Below are positions 15,411 to 24,751 of a stretch of DNA of 64,000 bases, piece by piece. Each line of letters opens with the position of its first letter. The first letter of the stretch is position 1. The DNA is from JAFGVL01 sp964546015. Its GTDB lineage: Bacteria > Bacteroidota > Bacteroidia > Bacteroidales > Paludibacteraceae. Location: positions 248,001 to 312,000 of the forward strand of contig CAZJHO010000001.1 in assembly GCA_964546015.1 (NCBI GenBank), given 5' to 3'. The position numbers and the translations under genes were made by a program. Below the pieces are notes generated by a model. It saw nothing but the letters and a program-made list of their open reading frames with translations. It did not search any database and had not been told where the DNA came from.

Positions 15411-16625
15411 ATGAATACTGAACTCATACTAAATGGAGGGGATCAGACAAAAGCTGTTCATGCAGGCGAATATCCGGATCCGGTAACCAATGCTTCTTCT
15501 CCCAATCTGGTAATGTCCACCACATTTGTTACAAATGCGGATGTACGGTTTTCAGTAGAAGGATTAGAAGGGGATAACACTTGGATTTATTCCCGTTGGG
15601 GAAATCCTACTGTTCATCAGTTGGAAGAAAAATTGGCTGTGTTGGAAGAAGCCGAAACGGCTGTTGCTTTTGCCAGCGGCATGGGAGCTATCGTAGCTTT
15701 GTTGTTCCATGTGCTCAAAGCCGGAGATCATGCAGTAGTGAGCGATGTTGCTTATGCTGCTCTTGCGGAAATAACAAACGATATGATTCCTGATTTAGGT
15801 ATTGAGATAACTAAAGTAGATACTTCTGATTTAAATGCCGTAGAGAAAGCTTTAAAGCCGAATACACGCCTTGTTTATATAGAAACGCCATGTAACCCTT
15901 TATTGCGTCTTACCGATATTAAAGCAATAGCCCGGATTGCACACAAGGCAAATGCCAAATTGGCGATAGATTCGACCTTTGCAACACCAGCCGCGACTAA
16001 ACCTTTAACATTAGGTGCAGATTTTGTAATTCATTCTCTTACAAAATATCTTGGAGGACATGGTGATGCTTTGGGTGGTGTTATTCTTGGAGATAAGGAA
16101 AATCTTTCATCTTTACGAAAAAAGACAGCTATTCGTTTAGGAGGGGCGTTAAGTCCCTTCAACGCATGGCTTATTTTAAGAGGACTTGCTACATTTCCGA
16201 TCCGGATGCGGGTACATGAAGAAAATGCACTGAAAGTAGCAAAATATTTGGAAAAACATCCTCGTGTAAAACGAGTGATTTATCCCGGACTACCTTCGCA
16301 TCCCCAATATAAATTGGCTAAACGGCAGATGAAGAACTTTTCCGGAATCATTACTTTCCAAATGGAAAACGGGAAAGAACAAGCTAAAAGATTTGTAGAA
16401 AAATTACAAATAATTCATTATGCAGTATCGCTTGGTCATCATCGTTCGCTGATTTTCTATTTGGAAAGTAAAGATTTGCTGGAAACCTCTTTTAAATTTT
16501 CAACACCGGAACAATTGAAATCTTGGAATACTTTTGCCGGAAACGGATTATTTAGATTATCCATAGGTTTGGAAAACGCCGATGATTTGATTACTGACCT
16601 TGAACAAGCTTTTTATTTGTTCTGA
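15411..16625 (+). CDS. Cys/Met metabolism PLP enzyme (cystathionine gamma-lyase / methionine gamma-lyase-like)
   Basis: A 404-residue fold-type I PLP enzyme of the trans-sulfuration family. Motifs: IYSRWGNPT at 59-67 (substrate Tyr-Ser-Arg), ASGMGAI at 88-94, the PLP-ring Asp in AIDSTF (Asp187) and Lys212 in HSLTKYLGGHGDALGG. The aromatic stretch that usually reads LYG(C/G)T is AYAAL here, so the Cys used by methionine gamma-lyases is absent and a gamma-synthase or gamma-lyase role on cystathionine or related thioethers is more likely. Exact substrate is not decidable from sequence. It starts 12 nt after metY. No clear terminator follows before 16749. Confidence 0.82.
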   Translation: MNTELILNGGDQTKAVHAGEYPDPVTNASSPNLVMSTTFVTNADVRFSVEGLEGDNTWIYSRWGNPTVHQLEEKLAVLEEAETAVAFASGMGAIVALLFHVLKAGDHAVVSDVAYAALAEITNDMIPDLGIEITKVDTSDLNAVEKALKPNTRLVYIETPCNPLLRLTDIKAIARIAHKANAKLAIDSTFATPAATKPLTLGADFVIHSLTKYLGGHGDALGGVILGDKENLSSLRKKTAIRLGGALSPFNAWLILRGLATFPIRMRVHEENALKVAKYLEKHPRVKRVIYPGLPSHPQYKLAKRQMKNFSGIITFQMENGKEQAKRFVEKLQIIHYAVSLGHHRSLIFYLESKDLLETSFKFSTPEQLKSWNTFAGNGLFRLSIGLENADDLITDLEQAFYLF

Positions 16626-16748
16626 TAATTTATTGAGTACTTGTTTATTCCATTTATATATCTGAAGAAAATAAAAGATCGCATGGAAGAAATATGTACG
16701 AATTTATGAACGAATTCGCAGGTAATTGTCTGGACAGATTTTATACAA

Positions 16749-17180
16749 ATGAAAAGAATAATATCCATATTTCTGATGATTGTCTCATTGTTTGCTTCGT
16801 CTCATGCAATGTTGGCTTTCCATTATTGTGGCGGAAGTCTGGATTCTGTCCGCATAATCGGTTCTGCGGGAACTTCGTCTTGTTGTGAAAGGGAAAATAA
16901 TAATCAGAAATCTTCCGAGAAAGGTAATATTATACAAAATACACCTTGTTGCTCTAATCAATTATTTGAAATAAAGACAGATAACTTTCCGACAACTCAT
17001 CATGAAATCATAATCGGGGGAGAGAAGAACTTTCATCCGATAGCATTTACATTTTATCCGGCATCAGGATTGTATAATATAGATACGCCACAAATCTTTC
17101 AATTTATTTTTCCACCTGGTAGTAATCTTGCCAAATCAGGTACGGATTTACTTACCTTTGTTTGTGTTCTCAGAATTTGA
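16749..17180 (+). CDS. HYC_CC_PP-type secreted Cys-rich protein
   Basis: A 143-residue protein with a signal peptide (about 1-20). After it come HYC at residues 25-27, CC at 45-46, CC at 67-68 and a PP near 120. This spacing matches the conserved pattern after which the Bacteroidetes HYC_CC_PP proteins are named. The cysteines and histidines suggest periplasmic metal or thiol chemistry. Directly upstream of a CusA-type efflux operon, a metal-binding or sensing role is plausible. Function is not established; I see no enzyme motif. Confidence 0.7.
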   Translation: MKRIISIFLMIVSLFASSHAMLAFHYCGGSLDSVRIIGSAGTSSCCERENNNQKSSEKGNIIQNTPCCSNQLFEIKTDNFPTTHHEIIIGGEKNFHPIAFTFYPASGLYNIDTPQIFQFIFPPGSNLAKSGTDLLTFVCVLRI

Positions 17181-17184
17181 TTTT

Positions 17185-17255
17185 ATGTAGTTGGTAATCT
17201 GTATTATTACCGGATAACTACATGTTATTTTTCTTATCGGTAATATTACGATAAG
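17185..17255 (+). other. Two hairpins between the HYC protein and cusA
   Basis: First hairpin 17185-17223: stem ATGTAGTT/AACTACAT continued by GGTAAT/ATTACC with a small bulge, followed by a T-rich GTTATTTTT. Second hairpin 17233-17255: CTTATCG/CGATAAG with a 9-nt loop. The first looks like a terminator or attenuator, so cusA may be expressed partly by read-through. Confidence 0.5.
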
Positions 17256-17321
17256 GAAAAAGTATTGTGTCCATGTGTTCCGGGATACAAAAGTTCATAT
17301 ACACATAAAAATCAAATTATC

Positions 17322-20300
17322 ATGTTGAATAGAATTGTCAAATATTTTTTACACAACAGGCTTATCAGCATATTGCTGCTTGTGGTTATTGTTTTGTGGG
17401 GCATATCCGTTGCTCCGTTCAACTGGCATGGCGGATTATTGCCAAGTGATCCGGTTCCGGTGGATGCTATTCCTGATATTGGTGAAAATCAGCAGATTGT
17501 TGCAACCGAATGGATGGGACGCTCACCCAAAGATGTTCAGGAACAGATTACTTATCCGCTTACCACTTCATTACTTGGCATTCCGGGAGTGAAGACTATC
17601 CGTAGTACTTCTATGTTCGGCATGTCGTTTATCTATATCATCTTTGATGATGATGTGGAATTTTACTGGAGCCGTTCGCGTATCCTGGAAAAACTCAATT
17701 CATTACCTTCAGAACTTTTACCGAAAGGTGTTCAGCCAACATTAGGTCCGGATACCACTGCACTTGGTCAGGTGTTTTGGTACACGCTCGAAGGACGCAA
17801 TTCCGAAACAGGAAGACCTTCCGGAGGTTGGAGTCCGGATGAGTTGCGTACCATTCAGGATTTCTATGTCAAGCATTCTCTTTCTGCAGCGGCAGGAGTA
17901 TCAGAGGTATCATCTATCGGAGGTTTCGTGAAAGAATACCAGGTTGATATCGACCCTGATGCAATGAGGGCATATAATGTTTCGGTAATGGATGTGATGA
18001 ATGCTGTTCAAAAAAGCAATCTCGATATCGGAGCCGAAACTATTGAATTAAACAAAGCCGAATACTTAGTGAGGGGATTAGGCTATATCAAAAGTGTTGC
18101 CGATTTGGAAGAATCTGTTATTACCGTGCGTAACAGCATTCCTGTACGGATCAAAGATGTGGCAATGGTCAATATCGGTCCTGCTACAAGACGGGGCGGT
18201 TTGGACAAAGAAGGTGTGGAAGCCGTTGGCGGGGTGGTTGTAGCCCGTTATGGTTCTAATCCGATGGAAGTAATTAATAATATAAAAGCTAAAATCGGAG
18301 AAATGTCTCCCGGACTTCCTCAAAAGACATTATCGGATGGTACGGTATCCAAAATAACTATTGTGCCTTTTTACGATCGTTCGGGGTTAATTCGCGAAAC
18401 CGTTGGAACGCTGGAAGCGGCATTGACTCATGAAATTCTGATATGTATCATTGTCGTTATAGTTTTAGTTTTCAATCTGCGAGCTTCGGTAATTATATCT
18501 GGTTTGCTGCCGGTAGCTGTTCTCTCGGCTTTTATTATCATGCGATATACGAATGTTGATGCTAATATTGTTGCACTATCAGGTATTGCCATAGCTATAG
18601 GTGTGATGGTGGATGTAGGGGTAGTTATCGTTGAAAGCATTATGCGAAGGATACATGAACAGGGAGAAAATATAGTGCGGCGGGGTAAAGAATTTGTCGA
18701 TTTTATCTATGAAAGTGTAAAAGAAGTATCAGGTGCTTTAAGTACGGGGATGTTGACAACAATTATCAGCTTTTTGCCTGTATTTGTTATGCAAGCCCAA
18801 GAAGGAAAACTATTTAAACCGTTGGCTTATACCAAAACATTTGCCCTAGTCTCGGCTTTTCTGCTTGGCTTTGCTCTGCTTCCGACTATTGCATATTATA
18901 TTTTGTCACTGAATATCTCATCTAAACTTATTCGCCGTATAGCTAATTGGATATTGGTTGTGAGTGGTATTTTACTGCTGGTCTTTACAGGTGTTGTTCC
19001 TGCATTGGGACTGACCTTGTTTGGTGTAAATAATTTGACAACTTATCTCTGGAAACATCAGAAAATTCCCGTTTTTATAACTATTGGTATTGTTTTACTG
19101 GTAGCGGTTTGGTATCTAACCTCCGAATGGCTGCCTGTTGGAACAGAAGCGGGATTCTTGATGAATTTCTTTTTTATCGTTATCGTTATCGGTATTATAC
19201 TGGCTATTTTGTGGGCATTAGTGATCTTTTACGAACGCATCTTGCGCTGGTGTCTTGCCAATCGTTTTAAATTTATGCTGATACCTATTCTCACAATGCT
19301 TTCAGGTATATGGATATGGCAGGGGATGGGTAAAGAATTTATGCCTTCACTTGATGAAGGTTCTTTTCTGTTGATGCCTACAAGTATGCCTCATACAGGA
19401 ATTGAACAAAATTTACAACTGATTAAGACTATTGATAAACGGGTATCATCTATTCCTGAAATAGAAACAAGCATCGGGAAATGGGGGCGCGTCAATTCGG
19501 CACTTGACCCTGCTCCGGTGCAAATGTTTGAAAATACGGTCAATTATCATCCCGAATACATATTGGATGAAGATGGACACCGAATGCGATTTAAAACGAA
19601 CTCCAAAGGAGAATTTTTATTGAAAGACGGAACCGTCTATAATCCTTCCTCCGGTTTCCGTCTGATTTCCCGTGATAGTCTCATCCCTGATAAATGGGGC
19701 GAGTATTTTCGTCAATGGAGGCCGCATATAAAAAATACCGATGATATTTGGCAGGAAATTATCAATGTGTCGCATTTACCGGGACTTACATCTGCACCCA
19801 AATTGCAACCAATTGAAGCCCGTCTGGTAATGCTTTCGACCGGAATGCGTGCACCAATGGGACTAAAAATATCAGGGCCTGATCTGGAAAGCATAGAACA
19901 AGCCGGGAAAGTGATCGAATCAGCTTTGAAAGAAACACCTTCAATATTGCCTTCCACTGTGTTTTACGACCGTGTTGTCGGTGTTCCGTATATAGAAATA
20001 AAATTGAACAGACGAAATATGGCGCGTTATGGTATTACTGTTGCCGATTTACAGGAGGTACTTGGTGCGGCTATAGGAGGAATGGAACTAACCAGTACGA
20101 TTGAAGGGCGAGAACATTATCCTATTCGCCTTCGCTACCCCCGCGAATTGAGAGATGATCCGGAAGCATTATCGCATATTATTATTCCTACGGCTACAGG
20201 GGTACAGATACCTTTGGGTGAAGTGGCAGATATTGGGTACGCAAAAGGAGCGCAAATGATTCAAAGTGAAAATACTTTCTTGACGGGGTATGTGATTTTC

Positions 20301-21035
20301 GACAAACAGGCAGGGAAAGCTGAAGTAGATGTCGTACAGGAGGCAGATCTACTGTTAAAGGAAAAAATATCTTCGGGCAAAATAAAGTTACCAGCCGGAG
20401 TATCTTACAAATTTGCCGGTAATTATGAACAGCAGCAACGGGCATCCAAACGCCTTCTCATTATCATACCACTTTGTTTATTGGCTATTTTGCTGATATT
20501 GTATTTCCGCTTCCGCACTGTAACAGCTTCATTAATACATTTCTCGGGTGTATTTGTCGCATTTGCCGGTGGTTTTATATTGCTGTGGCTTTATGGTCAA
20601 CCCTGGTTTATGAATTTTTCCGTTGGCGGAGAAAATTTACGCGATATGTTCCAAATGCACCCGGTTAATCTGAGTATCGCTGTTTGGGTAGGATTTATTG
20701 CCCTGTTCGGTATCGCTACCAATGATGGTGTATTGATGGGAACATATATACACGATACATTTAACGAACGAAATCCCCGTACAAAAGATGAAATACGCGA
20801 AACAGTTGTAAAAGCCGGATTAAAGCGCGTTCGTCCTGCTGCTATGACAACCGCGACAACACTGATTGCCCTTTTACCTGTACTTACCTCTACAGGAAAA
20901 GGTGCGGATATTATGATTCCAATGGCTATTCCAACTTTCGGTGGAATGCTGATTCAAAGCATGACAATTTTTGTTGTTCCGGTTTTGCAATGTTGGTGGC
21001 GGGAGTGGATTGTAAAAAAGCACGATAATAAATAA
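17322..21035 (+). CDS. cusA: Heavy-metal efflux RND transporter (CusA/CzcA family)
   Basis: Inner-membrane pump of a tripartite heavy-metal efflux system, exporting Cu(I)/Ag(I) or divalent cations by proton antiport. HME-RND features: N-terminal TM segment, the PDPVPVDAIPDIGENQQ-like porter entry, TM4 with GIAIAIGVMVDVGVV (proton-relay Asp), the LMPTSMPHTG segment, and a second TM bundle near the C-terminus. The start is the ATG at 17322 (1237 aa); the frame extends to a TTG at 17265 without merit. It is longer than E. coli CusA (about 1050 aa), mainly from two extra hydrophobic segments after the first bundle (around 545-610), seen often in Bacteroidetes relatives. Met-rich additions in neighbouring subunits point to Cu/Ag. 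Confidence 0.93.
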   Translation: MLNRIVKYFLHNRLISILLLVVIVLWGISVAPFNWHGGLLPSDPVPVDAIPDIGENQQIVATEWMGRSPKDVQEQITYPLTTSLLGIPGVKTIRSTSMFGMSFIYIIFDDDVEFYWSRSRILEKLNSLPSELLPKGVQPTLGPDTTALGQVFWYTLEGRNSETGRPSGGWSPDELRTIQDFYVKHSLSAAAGVSEVSSIGGFVKEYQVDIDPDAMRAYNVSVMDVMNAVQKSNLDIGAETIELNKAEYLVRGLGYIKSVADLEESVITVRNSIPVRIKDVAMVNIGPATRRGGLDKEGVEAVGGVVVARYGSNPMEVINNIKAKIGEMSPGLPQKTLSDGTVSKITIVPFYDRSGLIRETVGTLEAALTHEILICIIVVIVLVFNLRASVIISGLLPVAVLSAFIIMRYTNVDANIVALSGIAIAIGVMVDVGVVIVESIMRRIHEQGENIVRRGKEFVDFIYESVKEVSGALSTGMLTTIISFLPVFVMQAQEGKLFKPLAYTKTFALVSAFLLGFALLPTIAYYILSLNISSKLIRRIANWILVVSGILLLVFTGVVPALGLTLFGVNNLTTYLWKHQKIPVFITIGIVLLVAVWYLTSEWLPVGTEAGFLMNFFFIVIVIGIILAILWALVIFYERILRWCLANRFKFMLIPILTMLSGIWIWQGMGKEFMPSLDEGSFLLMPTSMPHTGIEQNLQLIKTIDKRVSSIPEIETSIGKWGRVNSALDPAPVQMFENTVNYHPEYILDEDGHRMRFKTNSKGEFLLKDGTVYNPSSGFRLISRDSLIPDKWGEYFRQWRPHIKNTDDIWQEIINVSHLPGLTSAPKLQPIEARLVMLSTGMRAPMGLKISGPDLESIEQAGKVIESALKETPSILPSTVFYDRVVGVPYIEIKLNRRNMARYGITVADLQEVLGAAIGGMELTSTIEGREHYPIRLRYPRELRDDPEALSHIIIPTATGVQIPLGEVADIGYAKGAQMIQSENTFLTGYVIFDKQAGKAEVDVVQEADLLLKEKISSGKIKLPAGVSYKFAGNYEQQQRASKRLLIIIPLCLLAILLILYFRFRTVTASLIHFSGVFVAFAGGFILLWLYGQPWFMNFSVGGENLRDMFQMHPVNLSIAVWVGFIALFGIATNDGVLMGTYIHDTFNERNPRTKDEIRETVVKAGLKRVRPAAMTTATTLIALLPVLTSTGKGADIMIPMAIPTFGGMLIQSMTIFVVPVLQCWWREWIVKKHDNK

Positions 21036-21047
21036 AAATACCATAAT

Positions 21048-22499
21048 ATGAAAAATAAGAGATTTAATTATATAATCATATTGTTACTTACTGTAATGGT
21101 TCATATATATTCTTTTGGTCAATCATCTGATTCTTTGGATCATTATTTGGAAGTAGCAGTCCGGAATAATCCGGGAGTGCAGTCCGGCTTTTCTCTCTAT
21201 CAGGCTGCATTGCAGAAAGTTCCGCAGGCTGGAGCTTATCAGGATTTACAATTGGAAATGGGTTTTTTCCTGCAACCGATGGAACTTGTTACCGGAAAAC
21301 AGATTGCAGAATTTAAGTTGATGCAGATGTTCCCTTGGTTCGGAACACGCAAAGCTGCCCGCACCGAAGCGCAACATATGGCAGAAATGGTTTTCGAGGA
21401 GTTTCGCGAAACACGCGACAATCTTTTTTTGGAAGTATATACTCAATGGTTCACACTATGTCGCTTGCAGCGGCAACTAATAAACAACCGCGAAAACAAA
21501 AAATTGTTATTGCAATTAGAGGAACTTGCTTTGAAAAAATTTTCCTCTCCGGTGAATAGTTCTTTCTCCGTAAATACACCGTCTGAACCTGTTAGGCAGA
21601 ATATTTCGTCTGCAAACAATAAAAAAAACATGTCAGGCATGGCTTCAATGAGAGGTTCAACTGCGGTAGAAAGGCAGAACAGCATGTCCATGAATTTGCA
21701 AGGAAATATGTCTGGCATGAGAAATTCTTCGTCCGGTATGTCGAATGTTTTACTTATACAGTTGGAGATTGCGGAACTAGATAATAATATCGAAAGTATA
21801 TTGTCGGAAATACAGGCGGAAAAAGCAGCATTCAACGCTTTGCTCAGTCGTTCACCCGAAAGTGAGATTCAAATTCCCGACATATTGGAGCAGCTTTCTT
21901 TTTTGTTGGATGAAGATTCTGTAATGTCACAAATAACAAAGCAAAATCCAATGCTGGGTATGATAAATGCAGAAGAATCAGCTTACAGAGCAAAAGCGGA
22001 GATGGACAAAAAAATGAGTTATCCCATGTTTGGTGTCGGATTTCAATACATGATTATTAATTCGACAAACAGCAATATGGATACGAATATGGGCAGTATG
22101 AATGGCAAAGATATGATTATGCCGATGGTATCGGTTAGTATTCCCATTTTCAGAAATAAGTACAAAGCACAGCAAAGGGAGAATGGTTTCTTGCAGCAAG
22201 CAAGTAGAGAAAAATATGCAAATACGCTGAACATGTTGGAAGTAGAATTATATCGTACCAAACACCAATTGGACAATGCAGCAAGAAAAATCGCGCTTTA
22301 CCAAAAACAATCGGAATTAGCACAAAGTACCTATGAGCTGACAGTGCAAGAATTTATTTCGGGTGTAAGTGATTTATCCAATGCTATTCAGGTACAACGC
22401 CAATTGCTTGATTATAAGTTAAAAACAGTAGAATCAATTGCCGATTATAACATAATGGCAGCAAATATTCAAAAGCTAATTTCATCAAATAATAAATAA
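21048..22499 (+). CDS. cusC: TolC-family outer-membrane channel of the metal efflux system, with Met-rich insertion
   Basis: Outer-membrane factor for the CusA pump: signal peptide (1 to about 25) and two long helical repeats typical of TolC/OEP proteins, 483 residues. A low-complexity Met/Ser/Asn-rich stretch at about 190-232 (eight Met in 37 residues, MSGM repeated) interrupts the first helical repeat. A second Met-rich segment lies around 343-366 (SNMDTNMGSMNGKDMIMPM). Such thioether clusters bind Cu(I)/Ag(I) in other proteins. It starts 12 nt after cusA and is followed 10 nt later by the adaptor gene, so the three are one operon in the order A-C-B. Confidence 0.85.
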   Translation: MKNKRFNYIIILLLTVMVHIYSFGQSSDSLDHYLEVAVRNNPGVQSGFSLYQAALQKVPQAGAYQDLQLEMGFFLQPMELVTGKQIAEFKLMQMFPWFGTRKAARTEAQHMAEMVFEEFRETRDNLFLEVYTQWFTLCRLQRQLINNRENKKLLLQLEELALKKFSSPVNSSFSVNTPSEPVRQNISSANNKKNMSGMASMRGSTAVERQNSMSMNLQGNMSGMRNSSSGMSNVLLIQLEIAELDNNIESILSEIQAEKAAFNALLSRSPESEIQIPDILEQLSFLLDEDSVMSQITKQNPMLGMINAEESAYRAKAEMDKKMSYPMFGVGFQYMIINSTNSNMDTNMGSMNGKDMIMPMVSVSIPIFRNKYKAQQRENGFLQQASREKYANTLNMLEVELYRTKHQLDNAARKIALYQKQSELAQSTYELTVQEFISGVSDLSNAIQVQRQLLDYKLKTVESIADYNIMAANIQKLISSNNK

Positions 22500-22509
22500 A
22501 ACTAATAGT

Positions 22510-24075
22510 ATGAATACCAATAAAATAATTAAATATACCCTTTACGGGTTAATTTTTGCAGCCGGAATCTTTATCGGGTGGCTGTTATTCAATGGTCATG
22601 CAAGACACGACCAATCAACGGAACATAACCATTCCGAGTCTCAAATTTGGACTTGTTCCATGCATCCGCAAATACGACAGGATAAGCCCGGAAAGTGTCC
22701 TATTTGTGCTATGGATCTGATTCCTTTGAAAACACAAGGATCATCAAACGCAATTATTGACTCTGATGCTATCCAATTATCGGAGGAAGCAGTAGCACTT
22801 GCGGATATTCAAACGACAATTGTTAGCCGCAGCAATCCGGTAAAAGAGATTCGTTTGTATGGTACAGTCAAACCCAACGAACGCCTGTTACATTCACAGG
22901 TATCGCATGTGAGCGGACGCATCGAGAATCTTGCTGTTAATTCTACAGGTGAAACTGTCCGGACAGGACAAGTTATCGCAACAATTTATTCACCAGACTT
23001 ATTGAATGCACAACAGGAATTGCTCGAGGCTAAAAAGCTGGCAAACTCACAACCTGCATTATTAAATGCAGTTCGCGAAAAACTTCGTCTATGGAAATTT
23101 ACCGACAGCCAGATTGCCGAAATAGAACAAACAGGGAAAGTATCGCCTACAGTAAATATCAGAGCAAATACCGGTGGAGTTGTTGTTACAAAGCGTGTAG
23201 CACAAGGTGATTATGTCAATCAGGGAAGTGTATTGTTCGATTTGGCGGATTTGTCATCAGTATGGGTCGTGTTTGATGCTTACGAATCGGACTTACTTTA
23301 TCTGAAAGCAGGTAATAAGGTTGAATATACCTCACAATCTTTGCCGGGTAAAACTTTTATCGGAAAAATTTCCTTTATAGATCCGGTACTTAATCCAATA
23401 ACCCGAACTGCAAGCATCCGTGTAGAAGCAGCTAATCCCCACTTGGAATTGAAACCCGAAATGTATGCTAATGCTGTTATTAAAACTTCTGTAAAACGGA
23501 ACGGGAACGAAATTGTTATTCCGAAAACAGCTGTATTATGGACAGGTAAGCGTTCTATCGTCTATGTAAAACAGCCGGCTACAAATCCTCCTGTATTTAA
23601 ACTTCGGGAAATAGAACTGGGAACATCGTTGGGTGACGGATATGTGGTGCTTTCCGGTATTAATGACGGAGAAGAAATAGTTACCAACGGAGTATTTACC
23701 ATTGATGCCAGTGCACAGTTAGAAGGTAAACGCAGTATGATGAATATGGATATAGTGAAACAGGAAATAAAACATAAAAATAATGTAAAAAAGTCCGTTA
23801 TGCCAAGAGTTAGAGATAATGTAATTCTAATTGTTCAAGGACTTTGCGATATGTGTAAAGAACGAATTGAAGCAGCAGCTAATAGTATAAAAGGTGTATC
23901 TTCAGCTGTATGGGATAGCGAAACCAATCAATTGAAACTGAGTTTTGATCCTGCCCAAACTTCATTGGATACTATCGGTAAAGTAATTGCCAATGCCGGG
24001 CACGACAATGAAAAATACAAAGCGGATGATAAAAAATACAATACTTTGCCCGGTTGTTGTAAATACAGAAGGTAA
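22510..24075 (+). CDS. cusB: Metal efflux periplasmic adaptor (CusB-like) with HMBD and C-terminal HMA domains
   Basis: Membrane-fusion protein linking CusA to the outer-membrane channel. A TM anchor at 8-27 is followed by a His-rich linker and a heavy-metal-binding domain at 47-73 with WTCSMHPQI and GKCPICAMDL (Cys49, Met51, His52, Cys63, Cys66, Met68). The barrel-sandwich and beta-barrel adaptor core runs to about 415. The C-terminal 84 residues form an HMA-like domain with CDMC (Cys446, Cys449) and end PGCCKYRR. The tail could collect copper and hand it to the pump. Length of 521 reflects these two added metal sites. Confidence 0.92.
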   Translation: MNTNKIIKYTLYGLIFAAGIFIGWLLFNGHARHDQSTEHNHSESQIWTCSMHPQIRQDKPGKCPICAMDLIPLKTQGSSNAIIDSDAIQLSEEAVALADIQTTIVSRSNPVKEIRLYGTVKPNERLLHSQVSHVSGRIENLAVNSTGETVRTGQVIATIYSPDLLNAQQELLEAKKLANSQPALLNAVREKLRLWKFTDSQIAEIEQTGKVSPTVNIRANTGGVVVTKRVAQGDYVNQGSVLFDLADLSSVWVVFDAYESDLLYLKAGNKVEYTSQSLPGKTFIGKISFIDPVLNPITRTASIRVEAANPHLELKPEMYANAVIKTSVKRNGNEIVIPKTAVLWTGKRSIVYVKQPATNPPVFKLREIELGTSLGDGYVVLSGINDGEEIVTNGVFTIDASAQLEGKRSMMNMDIVKQEIKHKNNVKKSVMPRVRDNVILIVQGLCDMCKERIEAAANSIKGVSSAVWDSETNQLKLSFDPAQTSLDTIGKVIANAGHDNEKYKADDKKYNTLPGCCKYRR

Positions 24076-24171
24076 CTTTCTTCAAATACAGATTTCACTG
24101 TAAATAAAGTAAAAAGAAAGATAAAGTCTTTTTATTTTTTTCTATGATTTGAATATTCCGATACAAAAAAT

Positions 24172-24212
24172 GAATGCTATAATTCATAAAGTCAATATGA
24201 GTTATAGCATTC
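24172..24212 (+). terminator. Hairpin downstream of the metal efflux operon
   Basis: A perfect 11-bp stem, GAATGCTATAA (24172-24182) with TTATAGCATTC (24202-24212), and a 19-nt loop, followed by TTATTATAATTT. It lies about 100 nt after cusB, and a weaker AAAAAGA/TCTTTTT hairpin lies at about 24111-24133. Either could end the operon. Confidence 0.55.
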
Positions 24213-24564
24213 TTATTATAATTTCAGAACTCAGGCAATAATATCGCTGAAAGTATAATCATATCGCCTTGATAATAAAGGAAAAACTTTTTATTAGTAT
24301 TTAACAAAGGAGGGATCAAGGATAATAATATGATTAACAAAATATAGAAAAGACCACAGCTTTCTTTATTTTTTCAATATCTTTTTTATTTCAAAATATC
24401 CATTCTTTGTTCTGTGTTTAATCAAGTAACAACCTGTTGGATAAAGATAGGTCTATTATTTTTTCTGAAGAAGAAAGCCGACTTATTCCTTATAAGTTTA
24501 TAATTGTAACCACAAAATTTTCTCCATCAAAACTTAGTTATTATTATGTCGTAAAACTAAAAAA

Positions 24565-24639
24565 TATGCTTTAAAACATATATTTAACATTATTTAACTA
24601 TAAAAATATGCTATATAACATAAAAATAACTTATCTTTG
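24565..24639 (+). promoter_or_regulatory. Isolated promoter with two TATG-N8-CATA operator-like sites
   Basis: The stretch 24213-24560 is AT-rich with no gene I can support. It leads into two copies of TATG-N8-CATA at 24565-24580 and 24607-24622, 42 bp apart (about four helical turns). These are followed by the -7 element TATCTTTG at 24632-24639. No TTG is at the expected -33 position. The layout suggests a protein-regulated promoter. It does not drive a conventional gene, because the next gene is on the opposite strand. Confidence 0.5.
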
Positions 24640-24645
24640 CATTGT

Positions 24646-24716
24646 GTTTTTCATAGTATTAGATTTTAAGGTTATGAAACGGGCAACCAGGAGTGGTTGC
24701 CCGTTTTGTATTTTTA
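24646..24716 (+). ncRNA. Candidate short terminated transcript (sRNA or micropeptide mRNA)
   Basis: Between the TATCTTTG promoter element and a strong terminator lie about 70 nt. The transcript would start near 24646. It contains one tiny ORF from 24674 (MKRATRSGCPFCIFMF), whose codons lie mostly within the terminator stem and so are unlikely to be a real peptide. No Rfam family is identifiable by eye. Extent is predicted from promoter and terminator only. Confidence 0.4.
24679..24716 (+). terminator. Strong intrinsic terminator of the short transcript
   Basis: A perfect 10-bp GC-rich stem, ACGGGCAACC (24679-24688) with GGTTGCCCGT (24695-24704), and a 6-nt loop, followed by TTTGTATTTTT. Confidence 0.8.
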
Positions 24717-24751
24717 TGTTTTAGAATTATTAATAAAAGAAAGTTAACAGG

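Noticed and set aside
16694..16888. 64-codon plus-strand frame before the HYC protein
   Set aside because: Overlaps the HYC gene in another frame and lacks any feature of a real protein.
17265..17321. TTG-initiated extension of cusA
   Set aside because: Adds 19 polar residues before a normal RND N-terminus and overlaps hairpin DNA.
24674..24724. Micropeptide MKRATRSGCPFCIFMF
   Set aside because: Its codons lie mostly inside the terminator stem and tail, so composition is dictated by the hairpin.
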